Assembly: GCA_043757045.1 (NCBI GenBank)
Contig: JAYVQC010000130.1
Location: 1 to 25,328 of the forward strand
Direction of reading: 5' to 3'
Source: JANNGC01 sp043757045
GTDB taxonomy: Bacteria; Verrucomicrobiota; Verrucomicrobiia; Limisphaerales; SIBH01
DNA: 25,328 nt
Part shown: positions 8,912 through 15,950 of the stretch, one piece after another
How positions within the stretch are numbered: the first letter of the stretch is position 1
Layout: every line of letters begins with the position of its first letter
The notes under the pieces: generated by a model
Seen by the model: the letters and a program-made list of their open reading frames with translations, nothing else
Databases searched by the model: none
Told to the model about the DNA's origin: nothing
Made by a program: the position numbers and the translations under genes

Positions 8912-9178
8912 ATTTTTACCGCAGAGACGAAGAGGCGCAGAGAGAAGACGGTGGGAAGCCTTGGGAGTGTTGCCCGAATCGCAGGAGCGCGGACCGCCGA
9001 GTCCGCGTGTTTCAGAAATCCTGGCAAAGCGAGGGTTCCCGATGAAACAAGATCGCGCGGACTCGGCGGTCCTCGCTCCGATTCGCTTTGGGCAACAGGC
9101 CCTCTTCCTGCACCGAGGATGAGATTCGAATCCAATTTGCATTTCCACCGCTGCGCCTCTGCGCCTCTGCGGTAAAAT
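8912..9178. repeat. nested inverted-repeat element between trmL and dusB
   Basis: Outer arms 8912-8940 (ATTTTTACCGCAGAG...) and 9151-9178 (...CTCTGCGGTAAAAT) are reverse complements with two mismatches and one bulge over about 28 nt. Inside sit two opposed copies of the GGAGCGCGGACCGCC unit, 8984-9010 (plus) and 9056-9080 (minus), with one mismatch. Each unit also folds on itself (GCGGAC/GTCCGC). It accounts for most of the 354-nt gene-free gap before dusB. It resembles a non-autonomous palindromic repeat; there is no transposase and no clear target duplication. Confidence 0.75.
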
Positions 9179-9238
9179 CATGTGCTCTCTTGCGATGCCA
9201 TTTGGAATTCCCGCGCCGTCACCCCTATCCTCCACCCG

Positions 9239-10348
9239 ATGATTCGCTTCGGCTCGCTTGAGTTGAAATCCAATTTGTTCCTGTCGCCGCTCGCCGGCTA
9301 CACGAACCTGCCATTCCGCCTCGCCGTGCGCGAAGTCGGCGGACTCGATCTCGCCACCACCGATCTCGTCAACGCCCGCTCGCTGCTCGAAAAAAATCCC
9401 AAGGCTTTCAAGCTCATCGAGACGTGTCCCGCCGACCGTCCGCTGGCCGTGCAACTCTTCGGCTCCGTGCCCGAGGAAATGCGCGACGCCGCCGTGGTGC
9501 TGGAACAGCGCGGCATTTCCTCCGTGGACATCAACATGGGCTGCCCCGTGAAGAAGGTCTGCAAAGTCGGCGGCGGCTCCGCCATGATGACCGAACTCGA
9601 CAAGACCGCCGCCCTCGTGCGCGGCATGGTCGAGGCCGTGAAAATTCCTGTGACCGCGAAGATGCGCCTCGGCTGGGATGACGACAACATCACCGCGCCC
9701 GACCTCGCGCGTGCGCTGGAAGACGCGGGCGTGGCCGCGATTTTTGTCCACGGACGCACCCGCGCGCAGGGCTTCACCGGCACCGTGAATCTTGCGGGCA
9801 TCCGCCTCGTGGCGCAGGCGGTGCAGCGTATCCCCGTCATCGGCAACGGCGACGTGACCACGCCGCAGGCCGTGCGCAAGATGCTGGAGGAAACCGGCTG
9901 CGCGGGCGTGAGCATCGGGCGCGGCGCGTTCTACAATCCGTGGATTTTCACGCACACCCGGCACTACCTCGACACCGGGGAGTTGTTGCCTGAACCAAGT
10001 TTCGACGAGCGCGTGCGGGTGATGTGCCGTCATCTTGATCTGATGGTGGAAGTGTTTGGCGAGGAGCACGGCTGCCGCATGTTCCGCAAAGTCGCGCCGT
10101 GGTACACGAAGCGGTTTGGCCCTTCGAGCGTGTTCAACAAGCGCGTGGTGCTGCTGCATTCACGCGCCGAGTTTCACGAGATTCTCCGCGACTACACCGA
10201 ATGGCGCGCGCAGTTCGTGGATGCGTCTGGCGAACTGCTGCCGCGCTACCGGCTCGCGCCGATGGTCGCGTCCTTCATGCAAGATCAGCCTGCCGCCGCC
10301 GCGCGCGAGTCCATCCCCGTGCCGCAGGGGCCGGTGGAAGTGTGGTGA
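9239..10348 (+). CDS. dusB: tRNA-dihydrouridine synthase (DusB-like)
   Basis: FMN-dependent, NADPH-using enzyme that reduces uridines in the tRNA D-loop to dihydrouridine. Motifs: LSPLAGYTNLPFRL (15-28) at the flavin-binding N terminus; INMGCPVKKV (98-107) with the catalytic Cys C102; TAKMRLGW (139-146) and VHGRTRAQGFTG (170-181) with the FMN/substrate Lys and His; and GNGDVTTPQ (203-211) plus SIGRGAFYNPWIF phosphate-binding loops. It has 369 residues, somewhat long because of a C-terminal tail. ATG 9239 begins the family N terminus; the frame extends back to 9182 into the end of the repeat element. The assignment to DusB rather than another Dus class is by overall resemblance. Confidence 0.92.
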   Translation: MIRFGSLELKSNLFLSPLAGYTNLPFRLAVREVGGLDLATTDLVNARSLLEKNPKAFKLIETCPADRPLAVQLFGSVPEEMRDAAVVLEQRGISSVDINMGCPVKKVCKVGGGSAMMTELDKTAALVRGMVEAVKIPVTAKMRLGWDDDNITAPDLARALEDAGVAAIFVHGRTRAQGFTGTVNLAGIRLVAQAVQRIPVIGNGDVTTPQAVRKMLEETGCAGVSIGRGAFYNPWIFTHTRHYLDTGELLPEPSFDERVRVMCRHLDLMVEVFGEEHGCRMFRKVAPWYTKRFGPSSVFNKRVVLLHSRAEFHEILRDYTEWRAQFVDASGELLPRYRLAPMVASFMQDQPAAAARESIPVPQGPVEVW

Positions 10349-10423
10349 CGGGAAAATGTCGAATGACGAATTTCTAAAGCCGAAAGAAGGTCGAGAGCTG
10401 AAGCCCAAAACAGAAGCGCGCGC

Positions 10424-10439
10424 CCGGCGAAGTCGCCGG
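10424..10439. terminator. hairpin between convergent dusB and yacG
   Basis: CCGGCG (10424-10429), loop AAGT, CGCCGG (10434-10439): a perfect 6-bp GC stem, 7 bp if the A-T pair is counted. It lies 75 nt after the dusB stop and 20 nt beyond the yacG stop, between convergent genes. Only a weak T-rich stretch (TGATTTCTT) follows on plus, so it may be a bidirectional terminator or just a stable hairpin. Confidence 0.4.
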
Positions 10440-10458
10440 TGATTTCTTAATCACGCGT

Positions 10459-10677
10459 TCACTGTTCCGGCGCATCAGGATTTTTCCCCGGCGGCAATTC
10501 CTCGAACTGCGCGAAGTGTTCGGGCCGCAGCGGCTCGGAGATGGTGTGCTCCTCACCAAACCATTTGCCGAGGTCCACGAGTTTGCAGCGGCGCGAGCAG
10601 AACGGCCCGAACGGCGTGGCGAACCAGTCGCCGCTTTTCTTGCAGCTCGGGCATTTGACGTGGCGGGGCGTGCTCAT
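10459..10677 (-). CDS. yacG: YacG-family zinc-binding protein
   Basis: Small 72-residue protein with the four-cysteine zinc knuckle of the YacG/DUF329 family: C9-x2-C12, then FGPFCSRRCKLVDLGKW with C27 and C31. E. coli YacG binds GyrB and inhibits DNA gyrase; whether this homologue does so is inference. ATG 10677 is preferred because it is preceded by GGAAG at an 8-nt spacing and starts the usual MSxxxxVxCPxC sequence; an in-frame ATG at 10692 adds five residues. It follows the Nudix gene by 27 nt on the same strand, so they probably share a transcript. In many other bacteria the gene sits next to coaE, which is absent here. Confidence 0.92.
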   Translation of the reverse strand: MSTPRHVKCPSCKKSGDWFATPFGPFCSRRCKLVDLGKWFGEEHTISEPLRPEHFAQFEELPPGKNPDAPEQ

Positions 10678-10704
10678 TTTCGTGGCTTCCATGCCGGTCG
10701 TGGT

Positions 10705-11253
10705 TCAACCGTTCCGGCGTTCCAAGTCGTAGTGATACAGCGCGGCGACCACGAGCGGGTGACGGATTTTTCCCGCGCGAACCAGGGCGGGGACTTCGCG
10801 CCACGGCACGAGTTTCGTCACCAGATCTTCGCCGGAATCAAACTCACACGCATGCCGCAGCTCGCACTGCTCCACGACCACGAAATGCGAGCGGTTGTTC
10901 ATGATGGCCGGGTTCGCGTAGGCGAAACTCAACGCCCGCGCGGTCGCGCCTTCGTAGCCTGTCTCCTCGCGCAGTTCACGCACGCCGGTTCGCACCGGAT
11001 CGCTTTCGTGCGCGTCCATCATGCCGCCGGGGATTTCCAGTTCCACGGTGTCCGAGCCGTGGCGGTATTGCTCGACCATGACCAGTTCATCACGCGGCGT
11101 GAGCGCGAGTACGTTCACCCAGTCCACCGACTCGATGACGAAGAAGTCATGGGGCTGGCCGGTGCGCGGAGAAATTTTTTCGTCGGAACGCACTTTGAAG
11201 ATGCGGAACTCGCCGACGATTTTTGAGCGAATCAATTTCCAGTCTTTCAACAT
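10705..11253 (-). CDS. Nudix hydrolase, ADP-ribose pyrophosphatase type
   Basis: A 182-residue Nudix protein, probably hydrolysing ADP-ribose or another nucleoside diphosphate sugar to nucleotide products with Mg2+. The Nudix box spans residues 77-100, with GGMMDAHE followed by RELREETGY. The first box Glu is separated from RE by eight residues (SDPVRTGV) instead of the canonical seven. The upstream segments FFVIESVDWVNVLAL and VEQYRHG are typical of the ADP-ribose/NDP-sugar pyrophosphatase branch. ATG 11253 begins MLKDWKLI; earlier in-frame codons translate repeat DNA. It is co-directional with yacG and divergent from the helicase gene. Confidence 0.9.
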   Translation of the reverse strand: MLKDWKLIRSKIVGEFRIFKVRSDEKISPRTGQPHDFFVIESVDWVNVLALTPRDELVMVEQYRHGSDTVELEIPGGMMDAHESDPVRTGVRELREETGYEGATARALSFAYANPAIMNNRSHFVVVEQCELRHACEFDSGEDLVTKLVPWREVPALVRAGKIRHPLVVAALYHYDLERRNG

Positions 11254-11312
11254 GACGGCGGAAGAGTTGAGGGCGGGGCGGGGGAAGTAAAGACGCGTGG
11301 CGGGCCTCGAGG

Positions 11313-11332
11313 GCGCGGCCACCCCGCGCTCC
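11313..11332 (-). repeat. GGAGCGCGG-headed palindromic unit
   Basis: On the minus strand the unit begins GGAGCGCGG (11332-11324) and runs into GTGGCCGCGC. The surrounding sequence 11295-11362 is rich in complementary GC segments, for example GGCCC (11337) and GGGCC (11355). It lies in the 135-nt divergent gap between the Nudix and helicase genes. The nine-base head is shared with units at 8984, 9080, 18654, 20816 and 21117. Confidence 0.5.
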
Positions 11333-11388
11333 TGACGGCCCGATTTTTCCTGTTGGGCCTTTTCGCGCCGGCCTCTACACTCGCCCCA

Positions 11389-12621
11389 ATGCCATTTGCT
11401 AAACTTGGTTTGTCAGAGTCGGTGCTCGAGGGCATCAAGGCCATGGGCTACGTCGAACCGACGCCCATTCAACTCCGCGCCATCCCGCTCATCATGGAGG
11501 GCCACGACGTCATCGGCTCCGCGCAAACGGGCACGGGCAAGACCGCGGCCTTCGCACTGCCCATGCTCACGAAACTCGGCCCGCCGCAGAACCGCACGCG
11601 CGCGCTCATCCTCGAACCGACGCGCGAACTCGCCGCGCAGGTCGAGACGGCCATCCGCGATTTCGCGCGCTTCTCAAATCTCAAAGTCGCCGTGGTCTTC
11701 GGCGGCGTGGGCTACGGCGCGCAGAACGAGGCGCTCAAAGGCGGCGCGGACATCATCGTGGCCACGCCCGGGCGCCTGCTCGATCACATGCAGGAAGGCC
11801 GCGCGAAATTGGAGAACGTGGAATTTGTGGTGCTCGACGAGGCGGACCGGATGCTCGACATGGGCTTCCTCCCCGACGTGAAGCGCATCGTGCAGAAATG
11901 CCCGGCCACGCGGCAGACCATGCTCTTCTCCGCGACCATTCCCCCGGAGATTGATTACTTGATCCAGTGGGCCATGCGTGAGCCGCAGACCATCGAGATT
12001 GGCTCGCGGCGTTCACCGGCGGAGACGATCAAACACGTCATTTATCCCGTGGCCGAGCGGCAGAAGCTCGACCTCACGCTCGCGCTGCTGGAAGAGGTTC
12101 ACTACGACTCGGTCATCATGTTCTGCCGCACGAAAGATCGCGCGGACAACGTGGGCCGGCTTCTCAAGAAGAATAATCACGCCGTGGCCGTGCTGCATTC
12201 GAACCGTACTCAGAGCGAGCGCGAACAGGCGCTGAAGGGCTTTCGCGACGGCATGTTTGAAGTGCTCGTCGCCACGGACATCGCCTCGCGCGGACTGGAC
12301 ATCGCGGACGTGAGTCATGTGGTAAATTATGACGTGCCGCTGCATCCGGAGGATTACGTCCACCGCATCGGCCGCACCGGACGCGCCGAGTCGCGTGGCG
12401 ACGCCTTCACCATCATGTGCGCCGAGGACCAGACCTACGTGGAACGCATCGAGCGTTTTATTGGGAAGAAGATCGAGCGCGTGAAGATGGAGAAGTTTCC
12501 CTACGAATACACCGCCCTCTTCGACGTGAACAAAAAAGGCTCGGCCCCCGTGGGCAGCGCGCGCGGTGTGCGGTTGAGCGGCGGTTATTTCTTCGGGCCG
12601 GCGAAACGGCGGCGGAGGTAA
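11389..12621 (+). CDS. rhlE: DEAD-box ATP-dependent RNA helicase (RhlE-like)
   Basis: ATP-dependent RNA helicase that remodels structured RNA, in ribosome maturation or RNA decay. All motifs are present in order: Q motif PTPIQ (25-29), Walker A AQTGTGKT (45-52), PTRELAAQ (78-85), TPGR (126-129), DEAD (150-153), SAT (181-183), MFCRTK (244-249), TDIASRGLDI (296-305) and HRIGRTGRAE (325-334). Length is 410 residues. The C-terminal extension is short, about 60 residues after the core, and ends in GPAKRRRR, a basic tail that probably binds RNA. ATG 11389 starts MPFAKLGLSESVLEGI, the normal start of the Q-motif region; an upstream TTG at 11353 is less likely. The subfamily call rests on the short tail and general resemblance. 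Confidence 0.93.
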   Translation: MPFAKLGLSESVLEGIKAMGYVEPTPIQLRAIPLIMEGHDVIGSAQTGTGKTAAFALPMLTKLGPPQNRTRALILEPTRELAAQVETAIRDFARFSNLKVAVVFGGVGYGAQNEALKGGADIIVATPGRLLDHMQEGRAKLENVEFVVLDEADRMLDMGFLPDVKRIVQKCPATRQTMLFSATIPPEIDYLIQWAMREPQTIEIGSRRSPAETIKHVIYPVAERQKLDLTLALLEEVHYDSVIMFCRTKDRADNVGRLLKKNNHAVAVLHSNRTQSEREQALKGFRDGMFEVLVATDIASRGLDIADVSHVVNYDVPLHPEDYVHRIGRTGRAESRGDAFTIMCAEDQTYVERIERFIGKKIERVKMEKFPYEYTALFDVNKKGSAPVGSARGVRLSGGYFFGPAKRRRR

Positions 12622-12742
12622 TTCTTGCCGGGCGGCCGGTGGGAATTATTTGAGTGAGGCACAGTCCAAGCCGTGTTCCTGATTTCTGAAGTCCAAATTA
12701 TTTCCGGGTTCTTCGGGAGACTCGGAAAATTTTCAGAATAGA

Positions 12743-12781
12743 TTCCCGCGCGAACCGTCGGCATCTGTCGCCGCGCGGGAA
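12743..12781 (+). terminator. hairpin between rhlE and the stator-like gene
   Basis: TTCCCGCGCG (12743-12752) and CGCGCGGGAA (12772-12781) are perfect 10-nt reverse complements with a 19-nt loop. The hairpin is 121 nt after the rhlE stop and is followed by AAATTTCTC rather than a T-run. It ends 8 nt before one candidate start (12790) and 47 nt before the other (12829) of the next gene, so it could be a weak terminator or control that gene's translation. Confidence 0.4.
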
Positions 12782-12828
12782 AATTTCTCATGATCGCGCG
12801 CGGGCGACATGATAACTTTGACTCTCTG

Positions 12829-14463
12829 ATGCGAAGATTGTGGCTGATTGGCTGTCTGCTAGGCGGCGTGCTCCTGCTGGGATGCGCGCTGCTCGTGCCC
12901 GCGCATTTTCGCGCGGTGGATGCGGCGGCGGTCGAGGGCGCGGGCCGCGCCCGGGCTGGCGCTACGCTGGCGGGTGAGGGTCTCACGTTCCTGAGCGTGG
13001 AAAAAGTCGGTCCGGCCAAAATGCTCTGGCGCGTGGCGCAGGCCGAGAACGCGCCCAAGGCCGACGTGCTCGCGCGCGGCGTGGCGACCTTCTCGCAGGA
13101 AAATCCCACGCTCGTCGCGCTCGGCGGCGCGACGCCCTTGCTGGAGAAAACGGATCTCGCCCCGTCCGCCAAGGAGCCGCAGCCCATCGTGGAAATTCTC
13201 GCCCGCCGCACCGCGCGCGAAAAAACCCTCGCGCTCCTCCAAACCTCCCGCCGTCCCGGGGTGCAGCAGATTCTCAAGAATCGTCAGCTCGCGAACACCG
13301 TGCATTTCCCCGCCGCGACCAGTTCTTCCGGCCAGGCATTTGACGCGGCGATTCTCACGGCAGGCCTGTTGTATCAAGGAGACTACTTCACGCCGAACTT
13401 CCGCGATGCGTTTGAAGGGCTGGCCATGCTCGCCAATCGCGGCCAAAGCTCCGACTCCCTCGAACTCGTCTATCTCGACCTGCTCTCGCTCGGCAAACGC
13501 CTCGACTGGGTGTCGCTCACCGAGCTCATCAAGCACGTCAATGACTTGAACACCCTGCGCGAACTGGCCGAAGCCATGCGCGCGAATGAAGGAGCCTCAC
13601 CCAGCATTTACTCCGCCGCCGTTCTCTCCGGCAACGCTAGCGGCGTGGCGAAATATCTGACCAAGTTTTCCGAGACCGGCCTGAACGATCTCAACTTCGC
13701 GCTGCGCCACGGACGCGGTGCGGTGGAACTGCTCGTGCAGAACCAGCAGCGCATCTACTACGGCGGCGTGCGCGGAAAGATCGTGGGTTACAATCCCTTC
13801 GGCGCGTTCTTCTACGCGCTGGTGCCGGCGGCGGTGGCGTCCCACTTCGGCGCGTTGTTGATCAAATATGCGCTGCTCCTGCTCGCGGCCTTCTGCATCG
13901 CGCGGGCCATTGGCAGCTTCGCCCCGCTCGGAGACCGGCTCGGGATGCGGCTGGCGGGCGATTCAGTTTTCACGCTCGCGCTGGCGTTCGTCATCGCCGT
14001 GGCCATCGAGCCGTTTCTCGGTCTGCCCAGTCAGGCGCATCCTTTTCCTCTGCGGATTCAAATTCCTAACCTCGCCGCGGCGGCCGGAATTCAACTGCCC
14101 CCACTTAATGCTAATCTTATGAAGACAATGCCCCTCATCTCGCTGATCACGTTCTTCTCCGTTCAGGTCCTCATCTACGTCTGGTGTCTCTCTCGGCTGG
14201 CGCGCATCCGCCGCGACGCGGTGCCGCCGAGCATGAAGCTGCGCCTGCTCGAAAATGAAGATCTGCTCTTCGACGCCGGCCTCTACGTCGGCTTTGTCGG
14301 TTCGGTGCTGACGCTCATTCTCATGTCCATGGGCATCGGCCAAATCTCGATGATGGCCTACGCCTCGACCGCGTTCGGCATCATCTTCGTGTCCGTGCTG
14401 AAAATCTTTCACGTCCGGCCGCTGCGCCGGCAGTTGATTCTGGAAAGCGAAGTGCAGTCATGA
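12829..14463 (+). CDS. polytopic membrane protein with MotA/ExbB/TolQ-like C terminus
   Basis: Not a named family. The protein has 544 residues from ATG 12829; ATG 12790 would add 13, and neither start has a good ribosome binding site. Predicted layout: membrane helix 1 at about 3-25, an extracytoplasmic region of about 310 residues rich in helices, then five helices at about 340-358, 380-398, 434-457, 483-503 and 507-527, and a basic tail (HVRPLRRQL). The last two helices read VGFVGSVLTLI and YASTAFGIIFV. By eye they match the ExbB/TolQ/MotA pore helices (VGLFGTV and ATAIGLV), including the Ser/Thr positions (S492, T514) that line the ion path there. The stop overlaps the next gene's start (ATGA), implying coupled translation. 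The N-terminal LLGC could be mistaken for a lipobox. Inferred role: ion-channel subunit of a stator-like complex. Confidence 0.75.
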   Translation: MRRLWLIGCLLGGVLLLGCALLVPAHFRAVDAAAVEGAGRARAGATLAGEGLTFLSVEKVGPAKMLWRVAQAENAPKADVLARGVATFSQENPTLVALGGATPLLEKTDLAPSAKEPQPIVEILARRTAREKTLALLQTSRRPGVQQILKNRQLANTVHFPAATSSSGQAFDAAILTAGLLYQGDYFTPNFRDAFEGLAMLANRGQSSDSLELVYLDLLSLGKRLDWVSLTELIKHVNDLNTLRELAEAMRANEGASPSIYSAAVLSGNASGVAKYLTKFSETGLNDLNFALRHGRGAVELLVQNQQRIYYGGVRGKIVGYNPFGAFFYALVPAAVASHFGALLIKYALLLLAAFCIARAIGSFAPLGDRLGMRLAGDSVFTLALAFVIAVAIEPFLGLPSQAHPFPLRIQIPNLAAAAGIQLPPLNANLMKTMPLISLITFFSVQVLIYVWCLSRLARIRRDAVPPSMKLRLLENEDLLFDAGLYVGFVGSVLTLILMSMGIGQISMMAYASTAFGIIFVSVLKIFHVRPLRRQLILESEVQS

Positions 14464-15890
14464 ATCGTACCATTCTCATCATCCTCTGCGACTTCCTGCT
14501 CGTCACGCTGGTAGCGTTCTCGAACTTCGACGCCGAGGAAGCGCCCAAGCCCGAGACGCGCGTCACGACTGCGCCCAAGGCCATCGGCGGCAGCGCCGAC
14601 ATGGTCGGCACGCTCAAGATCGCGCTCGAAGACGAAAAGCAGTCGCGCGACAAGCTCACGCAGGATCTGCGCGCGCAGGAACAGGCCGTCGCCGAGCGCG
14701 AGCAGCGCATCAAAAAATTCCAGACCGACCTGCGCAAGACCGAGGATCAGGCGAAGCAGATTGAGCAGGAACGCTCCGCGCTGGCCCAGCAGTTCGCCTC
14801 CGTGCAGACAAACTTGAAGGACGTGCAGGGCAGGCTCACCGCCGCGAGCACAGAGAACGTGATGTCGAAAGAAAAGCTCGCCGCGCTTGAAGCCGACTTG
14901 AAACGCCGTGAACAGGAATCCCTCGCCCTTCAGCAAAAACTTTCCGACACGGAGAAGGCCGCACAAACCACGCTGGCCGAGAAGCAGCAGTTGTCCGCGC
15001 GGTTGCAGGTTTCGGAAGCGGAAAAAAATCTGACCCGCGAACAAGTCGCCGACTTGCGCACCACCGTGGCCGCCGAACGTGAGGATAAAGCCAAGCTGCA
15101 AGCCACCGCCTCCACCCTCGCCACGAACGTCGCCTCGCTCGCGCAAAAGTCCGGCGAGCTGACGCAGGAGATTCGCGACCACCGCGCGCTCGCGCCGAAT
15201 GCCATCTTCAGCCAATTCCTCAGCAACCGCATCACCGCGCGCTTCGAGGCGGTGCGCAGCGGTTTGTTTGGGCGCGATGTCGTCAAAGAAAAGTTGAGCC
15301 AGTGCATCATGTTCACTGAAGGCTCGCAGGTCTTTGTGCTGTTTCACATTGATGACACGCCGCTGATGATTTGGAACCCCGGCACGGACTGGAATAAGAT
15401 CACCACCGTGCTGGAGCGCGGCCCGACGCGCTACGGCGGCGTGCGCCTGTCCTTCCTCGCGCAAGACCCGCGCGTGGTCGTCATCCCGGTCGGTGAGGCG
15501 CAGGCGAAGCAATACGGCGTAAAGATTTACAAGGCGGCGGCGGACCCGTTCAAATTTCAGGAGGCCGTGATCGTGGGCGCCACCGAAGGTTACTACGGTG
15601 AATGCAAATTCTCGATCGAAGCCGGCACGCCGCCGCAATACGTGAAGGTGGACCGCAATCTCCTCAAGGGCCTCTTTGGCAAATTCAACCCCTCGCGTGG
15701 CGACCTCGTCTTCACCAAGAGCGGCGAACTGCTCGGCATCATGGTCAACGGCGAATATTGCGCCGTGCTCAACCAGGTCACGCCCACCCGCACCATCCAG
15801 CTCGGCGACACCGTGGCCAGCCAGCAGACCGGCCAGATGCTTTCGCAGCTCTACGACCGCGTCTTCCAGATGCCGCTGAAGTTGCAGTAA
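14460..15890 (+). CDS. single-pass membrane coiled-coil protein with possible trypsin-like C-terminal domain
   Basis: 476 residues. Residues 4-23 form one membrane helix (TILIILCDFLLVTLVAFSNF) with a buried Asp, D11, near its cytoplasmic end, as in the proton-accepting helix of MotB, TolR and ExbD. Residues about 50-240 are a charged Glu/Gln/Lys/Arg coiled coil. Residues about 250-476 form a globular beta-rich domain: GDLVFTKSGELLGIMVN (414-430) resembles the segment after the catalytic Ser in chymotrypsin-fold proteases, and H296, D336 and S412 sit at plausible triad spacings. The usual GNSGG is replaced by PSRGD, so activity is doubtful. The start overlaps the upstream gene by 4 nt. Inferred: partner subunit of a MotA/ExbB-like channel, with its coiled coil and C-terminal domain outside the cytoplasmic membrane. 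Confidence 0.75.
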   Translation: MNRTILIILCDFLLVTLVAFSNFDAEEAPKPETRVTTAPKAIGGSADMVGTLKIALEDEKQSRDKLTQDLRAQEQAVAEREQRIKKFQTDLRKTEDQAKQIEQERSALAQQFASVQTNLKDVQGRLTAASTENVMSKEKLAALEADLKRREQESLALQQKLSDTEKAAQTTLAEKQQLSARLQVSEAEKNLTREQVADLRTTVAAEREDKAKLQATASTLATNVASLAQKSGELTQEIRDHRALAPNAIFSQFLSNRITARFEAVRSGLFGRDVVKEKLSQCIMFTEGSQVFVLFHIDDTPLMIWNPGTDWNKITTVLERGPTRYGGVRLSFLAQDPRVVVIPVGEAQAKQYGVKIYKAAADPFKFQEAVIVGATEGYYGECKFSIEAGTPPQYVKVDRNLLKGLFGKFNPSRGDLVFTKSGELLGIMVNGEYCAVLNQVTPTRTIQLGDTVASQQTGQMLSQLYDRVFQMPLKLQ

Positions 15891-15950
15891 CTCGGGAACG
15901 AGTCGCGCCGGGCTTGCAATTTGTCCCCGCGCTTCCTTCCATTCGCGCCA

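Noticed and set aside
8393..10159. 588-codon minus frame spanning trmL, the repeat element and dusB
   Set aside because: It is antisense to two clear enzymes and reads through the palindromic repeat; His/Arg/Glu-rich shadow composition.
12829..12930. Lipoprotein signal (LLGC) at the start of the stator-like protein
   Set aside because: The hydrophobic run continues past the Cys (ALLVPAHF) and the protein has five more membrane helices, so a signal-anchor helix is more likely.
15891..15950. yybP-ykoY Mn riboswitch before the TerC gene
   Set aside because: Only 60 nt separate it from the upstream gene, too short for that riboswitch, and no matching stems are visible.
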